Part shown: in pieces, positions 19,646-28,758 of the stretch
Layout of the letters: each line of letters opens with the position of its first letter
How positions within the stretch are numbered: the first letter of the stretch is position 1
Assembly: GCA_001599355.1 (NCBI GenBank)
Contig: BCGQ01000002.1
Location: 1,005,554 to 1,069,553, forward strand
Source of the DNA: Nakazawaea peltata
Taxonomy: Eukaryota > Ascomycota > Pichiomycetes > Alaninales > Pachysolenaceae
Direction: 5' to 3'
Length of the DNA: 64,000 nt
Translations under genes and position numbers: made by a program
The notes under the pieces: generated by a model
Databases searched by the model: none
What the model saw: the letters and a program-made list of their open reading frames with translations, nothing else
What the model was told of the DNA's origin: nothing

Positions 19646-21373
19646 TCAGAATAACCAAGAGATCAAACTGTACCAGCTGAACTTCTTCTTCTCTCCAGAT
19701 TGAAGTTCCAGTTCCTTTTCTCTCATAAATTCTTCATCTTCAGCATCGAAAATATCCTTGTACAAGTACAAGTCAGCATCTTCAGGTCTAACTCTCTTGG
19801 ACTTAGTGAAGAATTTGTGTCCGAAATAGAAGATAACATAAGATGGCAAACCAATGTAACCTGTGATGAAAGTCTTGTAGTCGAAGGAATCACCGAGGAA
19901 GACAGTGAAGTTTTTGATGAAACAAACGAGAACGACAAATCCTAACAGAATATAAGCTGAATAAGGCAGGAATGGAGCTCTGTATTTCAAAGAAGCTCTG
20001 TCGACACCTTGCAGTTTTAACAGGTTGTAGAATGAGATATAGGTCAATAAAATGGAGAACCATGTCAATAAGCCAAAGATACTGACAACGTTAACGAAGT
20101 AGTTGAAGATCGAGGTGGACAGAGCAGATACGTTCATGTACAGCAAAAGACAGAACAGAGCAGAGAGCAGAACACCGTAGTATGGGACACCCATTTTGTT
20201 AGTCTTGGAGAAGAATTCCGGAGCAATTCCGTTAACTGACAAACCGTAAATAGTTCTAGATCCAATATACATATCAGAGTTGGAAGCACTGAAAATGAAG
20301 AGTAAGATACAAGCGTTCAAAATTTGAGGCAAGACATCGATACCAGCGTTAGAAATCAGAACGACAAATGGAGACAGCAGCAGGGAGGTAGACTTAGATG
20401 TAGCAAAGATCAACTCATCATCATTATAAGCAACACACATTCCCAACAACAAGGCACTAAGGACATAGAAGACGACGATACGGTAAAAAGTCAATTTAAT
20501 CAGCTTTGGAATAGCTTGTCTGGCATTTTTAACCTCACCAAAAGTGATACCAACCAATTCAGTACCCAAGAACAGGAAAACCAGGGTAACAAGGACAGAA
20601 ACAAAAGCGACAAACTTACCCACACTTTCATCTTCAATTCCTGTATAGGCATTGAACAGTCCTGGATTTTTCCAATATTGGAAACCAATTCTTTGGTGGT
20701 TTGGTCCACCACCCAAAGTGATGACCAATAACAAGATGATTAAACCACAGATTGTTAAAACCTTCAAAGAACTCAACCAAAACTCAAATTCACCAAAGAA
20801 TTTGATACCTAAGAAATTAATCAGAACAATCAGAACCAAGAAGACAGTAATCCAAACACCAGGATTGACTCTGTCTCTAGAGACCCAGTATTGCATAACT
20901 AAAGCACCCGCAGTCAATTGATTTGGAGTGACAATAAGATACTTAACCAAATAAGAATAACCGACAGCAAAACCGACACTTGGGTCACAATATCTTGTCA
21001 GATAACCAGCAAATCCATCTGGTAATGGAATATAAGTGGCCATCTCACCCAAACAACACATAACAACATAAACCAAAGAACCAACAAACAGATAACTGAT
21101 TAACATAGAGGCAGGACCAGCCTTAGCCAAGGCAGAACCAGATGAGATAATCAAACCAGTACCGATCAGACCACCAATACTTAACATGGTAACCTGTCTC
21201 AGTCCCAAATCTCTCTTCAAACGATGGTCCTCTCTCATAGCAATTGGTGTGGACTCAGCCGCACGGAGAGAGTACTCTCTAGTGTGCTGAGACAAGACCG
21301 GGTCTAAATCAATATTAGATGTGGCCTTTTGGCCTACTTCGTAACCGGATTTTTCAATTGAAGAATTCGACAT
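19646..21373 (-). CDS. DIP5: Acidic amino-acid permease (Dip5-type, YAT family)
   Basis: This is a plasma-membrane, proton-coupled uptake system for glutamate and aspartate in yeast. The protein is 575 aa with 12 predicted membrane segments after a hydrophilic N-terminal tail of about 55 residues. The match to Dip5 is close: SIGGLIGTGL at the start of TM1, QYWVSRDRVNPGVWIT, KFFGEFEFWLSSLKV, LGGGPNHQRIGFQYW, FNYFVNVVSIFG and DYKTFITGYIGLP. The C-terminal tail is acidic, as in permeases regulated by ubiquitination. The promoter has a facing pair of GATA sites (21565-21571, 21580-21586), which suggests nitrogen control. Confidence 0.9.
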   Translation of the reverse strand: MSNSSIEKSGYEVGQKATSNIDLDPVLSQHTREYSLRAAESTPIAMREDHRLKRDLGLRQVTMLSIGGLIGTGLIISSGSALAKAGPASMLISYLFVGSLVYVVMCCLGEMATYIPLPDGFAGYLTRYCDPSVGFAVGYSYLVKYLIVTPNQLTAGALVMQYWVSRDRVNPGVWITVFLVLIVLINFLGIKFFGEFEFWLSSLKVLTICGLIILLLVITLGGGPNHQRIGFQYWKNPGLFNAYTGIEDESVGKFVAFVSVLVTLVFLFLGTELVGITFGEVKNARQAIPKLIKLTFYRIVVFYVLSALLLGMCVAYNDDELIFATSKSTSLLLSPFVVLISNAGIDVLPQILNACILLFIFSASNSDMYIGSRTIYGLSVNGIAPEFFSKTNKMGVPYYGVLLSALFCLLLYMNVSALSTSIFNYFVNVVSIFGLLTWFSILLTYISFYNLLKLQGVDRASLKYRAPFLPYSAYILLGFVVLVCFIKNFTVFLGDSFDYKTFITGYIGLPSYVIFYFGHKFFTKSKRVRPEDADLYLYKDIFDAEDEEFMREKELELQSGEKKKFSWYSLISWLF

Positions 21374-22275
21374 TTCTTTACTGATTTAAGATACCCCCCA
21401 CCAAATTTAATAACAGGGGTAACGCCTTTTATTTATACTACCGATGCCGAGAGGCACAAAGAGGCCCCAGAGGGGTTCTATTTATTTTTTTCCGCTGTAT
21501 TGAATCCTTCCCCCCTCATCTCAAAGTTTAAAGGCTGTGAAAATTTTTCTTGGTATGCAAACGGTTATCAGAAAGCTTACTGATAACAGAATTGTTTGCT
21601 TGGGATCGGTGCTAGGTCAAGTGCTTCTTTCCGTTAAAGTAAATCCAAACGTGAGGCATTGTCTTCTTTATCACAGTATGCCAAGACTACATCCCTTTTT
21701 CTTTTTTTCTTCTGGAACAGAAAATAAGTACTCTAAATAGGAAGGTTAAAATGACACATACCTAAAAGGGAAGGCTAAAATGGCAGAGAGGGGGGAAGAA
21801 AATAAGGCTAGGAACGGTGAGCCACAGGGGTGAGCTACGATGAGAAGAGCGGGGGAATGCTAGAGCCGACTGGAAAGAGAATCGAATCAGAATGCGATAA
21901 TATACGGTTTATTTAAGATGCCAATCACGAGGCGATCTTTTGCAGGGCTGATACAGATCCGTTAACTGGTGAACGATAACGTAGTGCGAGCTAAGTCCTC
22001 TGCTTATTATCTATTTTTTTTTCACCAGCGTTTGTGCCAAGATCTAAAAATTCTTATGGGGAAGATTTTTCTTAGGGCATTTTCTGTTTTTTTATTTCTT
22101 TTGTTTAGATAAGTCGACATTGCTTACATTGCTAGATGGAGAAAGGAATCCCGGGAGAAATGAACAAAACCCGCCTTGGCTTCGCTGATAAAAGAATTTA
22201 GTTGGTGGCATTAATAAATTTATTGTTGTATTTGTAGCGAGGGGCTTATTGGGGTTAGACGAATCGAAAGAATAG
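21374..22275. promoter_or_regulatory. DIP5 promoter with inverted GATA pair
   Basis: This 902-bp gap contains TTATCAG (21565-21571) and CTGATAA (21580-21586), a 22-bp near-palindrome around AAAGCTTA and a typical Gln3/Gat1-type arrangement. Further GATAA cores occur at about 21896 and 21973. Nothing coding was recognised. Confidence 0.5.
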
Positions 22276-23784
22276 TCATGCATGCCAAACACTTGATATC
22301 TGGTTATAATAGGCCTTGAGATCTGGACTGAATTTAGTAAGATCACCTCCTTTGGCACAAAATTTGTATCCGATGCATTCATCTGTGTGTATCCAGACAC
22401 TTGGGATGATGCTGGCCTCAATTATCAATTGTTGTTTATAATAATCTTGTAATCTTTGTATGTCTCCATTGTATTGTACATTTAGAGTCTTGACTTTCAG
22501 GAGGTCCTTGTCCAGGTACATGTATTTTTTACAGTTTTGAAGTCCACCATTGGTCCATAATAATTCAGTTGAATTAGTATTCATATGACCCAATTGAGTT
22601 GCACAAATCTGACCTCCTTCCGATATCGGGCCGATGATCGACAGAGGAGTGCTATGTATTGAAAATTTAGATCCCATTATCACTTGTCCAAGCCAGAACA
22701 ATTCTTTATCACCGTAGAACATTGAACTTGTCTTGTACCAATATTGTAGCACTGTAGACACCAAAAGCCCCGATAAATGAGATGATTTTTTAAATACCAC
22801 TACTCCACTATCTACCAGGTGCTTTTCACGACGTCCAGCGAACATTTCAGCTGTATCCCTAGGCAATATATTTACAGTTTGTGAGAAGAATGGCGAGCTA
22901 GCGTCATTCGGAATATTCATAAGGTACTTCAATAATGAGATATCGGCTTTGGAAAGTTGCTCATCCGGTAATACCCGATCCCGAAATAGAACCATACCCG
23001 AGTCGAGGTATTCAGGTAATTGGAAGAATTGGCTTGGTTCGATGAACGGAACAACATCAATATCCATCAACACAACGTCTTCAAAAGAATTGAATATCAG
23101 TGCTAACCATTTATTTCCGAATCTTTGGAAAGTTGAGGAATACAGTGGCACTAAATAACGAGACACATCTATAAAAGATATCGATTGCAGCAGTGAATGA
23201 TCAAGAATGTATTGTTGAATGTCCTCTGTGAGCTCTCCCTTATGTATAATCTCGATAGGAAGTTGGTTTTTCACAAATTGAAGCACGTTGAGTAATTTTA
23301 GTAGCCATACAACTTGTCCTGGATGCATAGTAAGGGCTATACCTTGGCCCTTGCTTTGCTTCAGAAATGTATTCCAAAAACTGTTAGTAGCTGTAGTATT
23401 GGAGGCTATATCGAAAAATGGAAACAAATGCGACTCAATATCCTGGCTCATGTCCATTTCAAAGTCATTCTCCACATAGCAATTCAAAAAGATATTGATC
23501 TGCTTTAAAGTATCCCCCAATTTATCATTAGATTCGAATTTTTTGAAGTAATCGTGAATTTGGAAATTGGGAGTCAACTGGCCCAATTTATTGAAGTACA
23601 ACTGACATTTACGTGACAAGTCAAACTGGTCCACTAGAGGGTGCTCCAACTGTAACTGGCGGATGACATTCTGCAGAGGCAGAGCCTTTGTGGAGACGGA
23701 AAGTGTGTATAATAAGAAACAAGGTAGCACCAACAAGAAGGTGGCACTCAACAGCGCCGATTTTCTGAATAACCGGATCTTCAT
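22276..23784 (-). CDS. Alpha-1,3-mannosyltransferase, MNN1 family (GT71)
   Basis: This is a Golgi type II membrane glycosyltransferase of 502 aa. A short basic cytosolic tail (MKIRLFRKS) is followed by one membrane anchor (residues about 11-33) and a lumenal catalytic domain. The DxD metal site is in VLMDIDVVPF (about residue 240). Other family signs are YLDSGMVLFRDR, HLVDSGVVVF and DKELFWLGQ. MNN1/MNT2-type enzymes add terminal alpha-1,3-mannose to N- or O-glycans. I cannot say which paralogue this is. The last residues contain several Cys, likely disulphides. Confidence 0.85.
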   Translation of the reverse strand: MKIRLFRKSALLSATFLLVLPCFLLYTLSVSTKALPLQNVIRQLQLEHPLVDQFDLSRKCQLYFNKLGQLTPNFQIHDYFKKFESNDKLGDTLKQINIFLNCYVENDFEMDMSQDIESHLFPFFDIASNTTATNSFWNTFLKQSKGQGIALTMHPGQVVWLLKLLNVLQFVKNQLPIEIIHKGELTEDIQQYILDHSLLQSISFIDVSRYLVPLYSSTFQRFGNKWLALIFNSFEDVVLMDIDVVPFIEPSQFFQLPEYLDSGMVLFRDRVLPDEQLSKADISLLKYLMNIPNDASSPFFSQTVNILPRDTAEMFAGRREKHLVDSGVVVFKKSSHLSGLLVSTVLQYWYKTSSMFYGDKELFWLGQVIMGSKFSIHSTPLSIIGPISEGGQICATQLGHMNTNSTELLWTNGGLQNCKKYMYLDKDLLKVKTLNVQYNGDIQRLQDYYKQQLIIEASIIPSVWIHTDECIGYKFCAKGGDLTKFSPDLKAYYNQISSVWHA

Positions 23785-24183
23785 GCTTGTACTGCTCTGG
23801 TCTGCTTTTTATGCCACGAGGTTCCCTCACCTTTAAATACCTTGAGTAGATCCAAGCCCTTGGCGTTCCGCTTTGGGGATACCAAAAAAATCTCACTAGT
23901 ACGAGAGAAAAATAGTGCACTGCATGTGACCCCAAAAGATGCGCGTGCAACGGTGCTTTTCGTGTTTGTTTTAACGCGTGCGCGAAATTGGACGTGCAGC
24001 TGAGCAATAGGCGGAGAGATGCGCTGTGGGGGCCAATGATAAGGATCGGTCCGAATTGTTCTGGATTATTGTTGGGGCTTTGAGGCGCTGAAAAAGGTCA
24101 AAATCTACGAAAATGAATGGGCCGAATCGTTCAGAGCATTCTATCTATATTAAACAAGCAAACTGAATTGAATATTATATAAC
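23785..24183. other. Intergenic: promoter of the MNN1-family gene
   Basis: This 399-bp gap includes a GC-rich stretch with ACGCGTGCGCG at about 23970. No gene, TATA box or repeat was recognised. Confidence 0.3.
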
Positions 24184-25707
24184 CTACCAAGTGTAACGGA
24201 AAGTGTCCTCTTTTTCTTTGTCGGTCAAATCCAAACCGTCTTCTTCAATGTTGAAATCAGAAGTTGGTTTGCCGTACTTGCGGTCACGTCTTCTGTTTTC
24301 GATGATACAACCAATTCCGTAGATTAAGATAGCAGCAAAGGCGATCGAGATGAACAGTAAAATGGCATGGTATCCTGTAGGGTAAGTTGGGGCTTCGGTG
24401 GAGATGAAGAATTGAGGAGCGACAATGTTGGAGACACAGTACGAGATGAAGTTAACAGCATTGACGGTGGTCTTCTTGGTGTGACCAGCAGTGTTGGCCA
24501 TAGACAACAGGGTCATCGCAACGTAAGGACCCCAGTAGAAGTAGAAGAAGTAGTACAGTAAAAGCTTAGATGTTTTCATGGAAGAGTCCAATTTCATCAT
24601 CAAGACACAACAGACCAACGGACACATCAAGACAATCAGTACCCAGAAACATCTGAATCTCTTTGGTTCCAACAAAGTACCACTGGCAATTAACCAGGAA
24701 CTGAAAGTCATGAAAATACCTGTTGGCATACCCAACAAAATAGTACGGAAAGTCGAGTAACCTAAACCACTGACAATTTGAGCCAGGAAGGTGACAAGAG
24801 AACCGTTAGGAATGTTGATCGAGAACACAAATACCAGCATAACCCAGGTCTTCCAATCTAAAAGCAGCTCCTTGATTTGAGCCTTCTTGTAGACAGTGTT
24901 TCTAGTACCTGTTTTGTTTCCCTTGGTTCTGTCAATAGCAATGAACTTTTCTCTCTCGGTGAAGAAACGACAAGTCATTGGAGAATCCGGGATCAAATAG
25001 TACATGAAGAAAGTAACAAAGAAGGTGATAGCACCGAAGGTGAGGAACAATAATTTCCACTTGGCAATAGAAGCACTGGAGTGGCCGAGAGCGTACGATA
25101 AGACAGAAGTAATCAAAGAACTGAAACCGGAGAACCAAATAGCAGTTCTGAAAGGTTGTTCACTCTTCTTGTAAAACATAGAAGTAATGACAGTACTCAG
25201 AGGGAATAAGAAAGTCTCACCCATTCCCAACAAAAATCTCATAACAGCCAAACCAGCAAAATTGCTACCAGCAGCCATACACATCAAAACAATAGACCAA
25301 CACCAGAAGGAAATACAAAGACACTTGGCGACTGGGAACTTCTGAATAATAAAGTTGGCTGGCAGCTCCATCACTAAGTACCCAAAGTAGAAAATAGATC
25401 CCAACCAAGAGTACTGTTGCCCCACCAAGTTAGCATCAACCTTCATTCCATACAAAGCAGCATTAGAGATAACAATCTTATCCAGCGCAGCCAAAGTAAT
25501 CAGAATAGTCATGATTGGCATGAGAATCCAGTCGATCTTACGAAGCACCTTCTTCAGCTCTTCCTCTGTATAGTCCAGATGCTCTGGATGTTCCATCAAG
25601 AACTTGGCACCCAAGTCCAAGTTCTCCTCACCCAGAGACAATACCTTCTCACTCAACGAAGTGGCGGTAACTTTCATCGTAGTCTTTTCCTCGTCTATAC
25701 TAACCAT
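24184..25707 (-). CDS. MFS anion:cation symporter (Dal5/Tna1-type)
   Basis: This is a plasma-membrane MFS permease of the ACS family, which in fungi carries allantoate, nicotinate, pantothenate, biotin, sulfonates and small peptides. It has 507 aa from ATG 25707; the frame extends upstream only from a TTG. Twelve membrane segments are visible. Family marks are DWILMPIMT, LDKIVISNAALYGM, GQQYSWLGSIFYFGY, RFLLGMGETFLFP, FYKKSEQPFRTAIWFS and NTAGHTKKT. The substrate cannot be assigned. It shares an 1117-bp promoter with the divergent flavin oxidase. That promoter has ten GATA-type cores, so import of a nitrogen source is likely. Confidence 0.88.
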   Translation of the reverse strand: MVSIDEEKTTMKVTATSLSEKVLSLGEENLDLGAKFLMEHPEHLDYTEEELKKVLRKIDWILMPIMTILITLAALDKIVISNAALYGMKVDANLVGQQYSWLGSIFYFGYLVMELPANFIIQKFPVAKCLCISFWCWSIVLMCMAAGSNFAGLAVMRFLLGMGETFLFPLSTVITSMFYKKSEQPFRTAIWFSGFSSLITSVLSYALGHSSASIAKWKLLFLTFGAITFFVTFFMYYLIPDSPMTCRFFTEREKFIAIDRTKGNKTGTRNTVYKKAQIKELLLDWKTWVMLVFVFSINIPNGSLVTFLAQIVSGLGYSTFRTILLGMPTGIFMTFSSWLIASGTLLEPKRFRCFWVLIVLMCPLVCCVLMMKLDSSMKTSKLLLYYFFYFYWGPYVAMTLLSMANTAGHTKKTTVNAVNFISYCVSNIVAPQFFISTEAPTYPTGYHAILLFISIAFAAILIYGIGCIIENRRRDRKYGKPTSDFNIEEDGLDLTDKEKEDTFRYTW

Positions 25708-26824
25708 TCTTAGTCCTGTACGAATATCAGTAATGTTATACCTGATACATAATCTCACGCTGCCCGACAAAGAGGGGATACCGATCTACTTAAATAAAGA
25801 GTTGGTTTAAGTTAAAAAAAACTGCACCTTGCTGATTTCTTATCAAGCTGAAAAATATTGAAATTCTGTGTGACCTTTGGTCAAAGAAGGGCAAATTGGC
25901 GAGAGATGATGCTTGGAGCGGCACAGCTGGTTATCTGAATTATAGCTGCTGGATTTATGCCCCGGTTTTAGGGCAGGGCACAAACTTTTGCGTTTATCCT
26001 GGAGCGGGCCAGCGCATACGATTTCCCTCGCTAAGACGAGGCGCTCTTAAGGGTTCTTTTCCTTGTTAGGAGGGGCAGACTAGTCATTGGATAGTGAATT
26101 TGCGCGGAACTCGCTAAGCGCTCGATGAGGATGACCTTCGAGGAAAATATTAGGAAGGGGGAAAATATATCCGAAAAGGGGCTGTTTGAAAGGGGAGAGG
26201 AAAATACACTTTTAGTGAGGGGGATGAGGTATGACCTGGGAAAGGCATTGCAATAGGTATGAGTAATTATGAATAACAAGTAATTATACGAAGGTGAGAT
26301 TTAGATGTAGACGGCCATTCTAGATTAAAGTCCCGATGAAATCTCTTATCGTTGTCGCATACAACTTCCAACTTGCTGATCTTGCGCTTATCGTTCAAGC
26401 GATCAGTTGCAGTTGCAATTCCGATATCTTACTGATAAAAGCACATGATAACAGTTGAGCCCCTAATTCCAACGTAACAGACTCTATTGACCCTGTAAAC
26501 CCAGCTAAAGATCTTTGGAATTTGCCCTCTTCATTTATGGTCCAAGCCCTTCCAGCGGCTACACCTCCCTCGGTTAAAATTTCTCTCGGTGATAACTCAA
26601 CGATAACGGAAAAAAACAAATCTTTTTAGAGAAATCGGATGCGCCGAGCTCGTGTGTATAGCTGTGGATAGTGACTAGGGCAGTGAGAGAGTGGAGGTAC
26701 GAGCTTGATTGAAACTGGAACCGCGCTCGTACCACTGAACTCCCGAAAACAAGTGATAAAATAAATACAACTGTGTTTTTCATCATCTTTCTATATCTCA
26801 ACCAACGATATAGATCGAACTACA
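25708..26824. promoter_or_regulatory. Divergent promoter rich in GATA-factor sites
   Basis: Ten GATAA/TTATC cores are visible, starting at 25840, 25931, 25994, 26346, 26388, 26434, 26447, 26590, 26601 and 26755. Chance would give about two in a gap this long. They flank the ACS transporter and the flavin oxidase and suggest nitrogen catabolite regulation by Gln3/Gat1-type factors. Confidence 0.6.
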
Positions 26825-28126
26825 ATGCCTAAAACAGTACTCATCGTCGGAGCTGGTGTGATGGGTTTATCCACCGCCGTTCACTTGGCTGAAAAGGGTG
26901 GTTACCAAGTTACAGTCTTGGATCCTCATCCAGTACCTTCTTTGTGGTCTGCTTCTAATGATTATAACAAGATTATTAGATGTGAATACACCGACTTCAT
27001 TTACACTAAAATTGCTGTGGAAGCTGTGCACCAATGGAGAAGTGATCCGATCTTCAAGGGGATTTACAATGAGTCCGGAAGAATCTTGATCACCCCTGAG
27101 AGTCACCAAGGTAGAAAAGAGTTCGAACGTGTCTCAATTGAGAATTTGAGAAAGATCCCAGGTGAGGGTTTGAAGATCGAGTATATGAAAGGTGGTGACA
27201 GTTTGAGAGAGAAGTTTTCATGCTTGGAATTCAATACTGTTGCTCCAGGAACTGAACTGAAATGGAATCCTGAGGCTGGTTACGCCCATGCTGCTAACGC
27301 TTTAGAGCTGATGTACAAGAAACTGAGTAGTTTGGGTGTTAAATTCATCTTTGGTCTGGCTGGGTTCGCCCAAAAAGTTGAGGGAGACTACGTTGTCGCT
27401 AAGGATGGTTCCAAATATACTGCTGACCAAATCGTCATCAGTGCTGGTGCCTCTACTGGGTATATCGTCAATTTGGAGAACCAACAGAGTGCCACAGGTT
27501 TGTTCGTCAGCCATATCAAATTGACTCCAGCTGAATATGAAAAGTACAAGGACATGCCGATTATCTTTGACGCTGAGATGGGTTACTTTTTCCCTCCTGA
27601 TCCGGCTACCAGAATGATGAAGCTTGCATTACCTGGTTCTGGTGCGTCCCATATGGTGTCGGACCCTCATAATCCTTCACAACATACGTCGCTTCCTCGT
27701 TATAAGTCCGACAATCCTAAGGACACTATGCCTAAGGTTTCGGTATTACACTGTAAGCAGTTATTGGCCAAGTATATTCCTGAGTTACTGTATCACGAAT
27801 TACTTGATTCCAAGCTGTGTTGGATCGCAGATACTGCCGACTCTCACTTGATTGTCGATAAAATTCCAAATTCTGAGAAGATTTATGTTGCTACCGGAGA
27901 CAGTGGACATGCTTTCAAGTATTTACCAAATATCGGTAAATATATAGTTGCTAAGCTTGAAGGTACTTTGCTGGCTGAGTACGAAACTCCATGGAAATGG
28001 AGAGGAGGACTGGCTGCCTTCGATCCTACACAATGTGATTGGAGAGTTGTTACTGAGGCTTTAGATTTTGCTGATGTCGATTGGCTTGATGAAGCTTCTC
28101 TTAACTTACGTAAATCGAAACTTTGA
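26825..28126 (+). CDS. FAD amine oxidase, sarcosine / fructosyl-amino-acid oxidase type
   Basis: This flavoenzyme of the DAO/MSOX superfamily has 433 aa. It has an N-terminal Rossmann motif VGAGVMGLSTAVHLAEKG with a closing acidic residue (VTVLD). It has a CWIADT segment whose Cys332 corresponds to the residue that carries FAD covalently in MSOX and fructosyl-amine oxidases. The C-terminal flavin motif is GDSGHAFKYLPNIG. Such enzymes oxidise secondary amines (sarcosine, pipecolate, saccharopine or Amadori amino acids), releasing peroxide. The C-terminus RKSKL ends in SKL, a classic PTS1 peroxisomal signal. It is divergent from the transporter and followed by the oxoprolinase. Confidence 0.88.
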   Translation: MPKTVLIVGAGVMGLSTAVHLAEKGGYQVTVLDPHPVPSLWSASNDYNKIIRCEYTDFIYTKIAVEAVHQWRSDPIFKGIYNESGRILITPESHQGRKEFERVSIENLRKIPGEGLKIEYMKGGDSLREKFSCLEFNTVAPGTELKWNPEAGYAHAANALELMYKKLSSLGVKFIFGLAGFAQKVEGDYVVAKDGSKYTADQIVISAGASTGYIVNLENQQSATGLFVSHIKLTPAEYEKYKDMPIIFDAEMGYFFPPDPATRMMKLALPGSGASHMVSDPHNPSQHTSLPRYKSDNPKDTMPKVSVLHCKQLLAKYIPELLYHELLDSKLCWIADTADSHLIVDKIPNSEKIYVATGDSGHAFKYLPNIGKYIVAKLEGTLLAEYETPWKWRGGLAAFDPTQCDWRVVTEALDFADVDWLDEASLNLRKSKL

Positions 28127-28758
28127 ATGTATTTAGATAATAGATAGTATTTATTGATTAGTGGTAGATGTAGCTAGTTGAGAAACCGGGTTGTGAATTA
28201 AGAAAAGAGTACCATAAGAGAAGTGAGGTTTTCAGAAACCCAACATTCCATATTTTCTGATGTTCACTACTGCGGTTAGGCTTATCCAGTGCTAGATCTC
28301 GGAATACAATCCCCGTATCTCCACCGAATCAAAGGTAATATCTCAGCTAATAGCAATGCTTGGCCTTGGAATCTTACCCTCATTTGGGATACATCCCATC
28401 GCAGTTGGTAGAATGCCCTTTCTCCCTTTATCTCCACTAACCTCATCTCGTTTCCAGCGCATCCAACTGCCCTCTCCATTTCCCTCATCTCCCCTCATCT
28501 CGTCTCTAACCCCCAGCGCATCCAACTTCCCTCTTTCCTCTCCGCTGTTCCCCCGATAAGAAATCTGCCCCTCGTCATGCCCAACTTGCCAGGAAATCGT
28601 AACCGCGCACGCATCACTCACACTGAAAAAATATAAAATCTGCCCTTTGATGAATCGAGTATCGGAAGCGCCATTTCCACAGAGGGGTCCAGTTCAGGTA
28701 TATATAGCCACGCTCAGAAGCTAACTATACTCACTGGGTCAAACATACACATATCATC
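28127..28758. promoter_or_regulatory. Promoter of the oxoprolinase gene
   Basis: A TATA box TATATATAG lies at 28699-28707. GATAA/TTATC cores lie at about 28282, 28428 and 28555. A pyrimidine-rich block (28390-28550) holds a duplication: CAGCGCATCCAACT occurs at 28455-28468 and 28514-28527, each preceded by CTCATCTCG. Confidence 0.5.
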
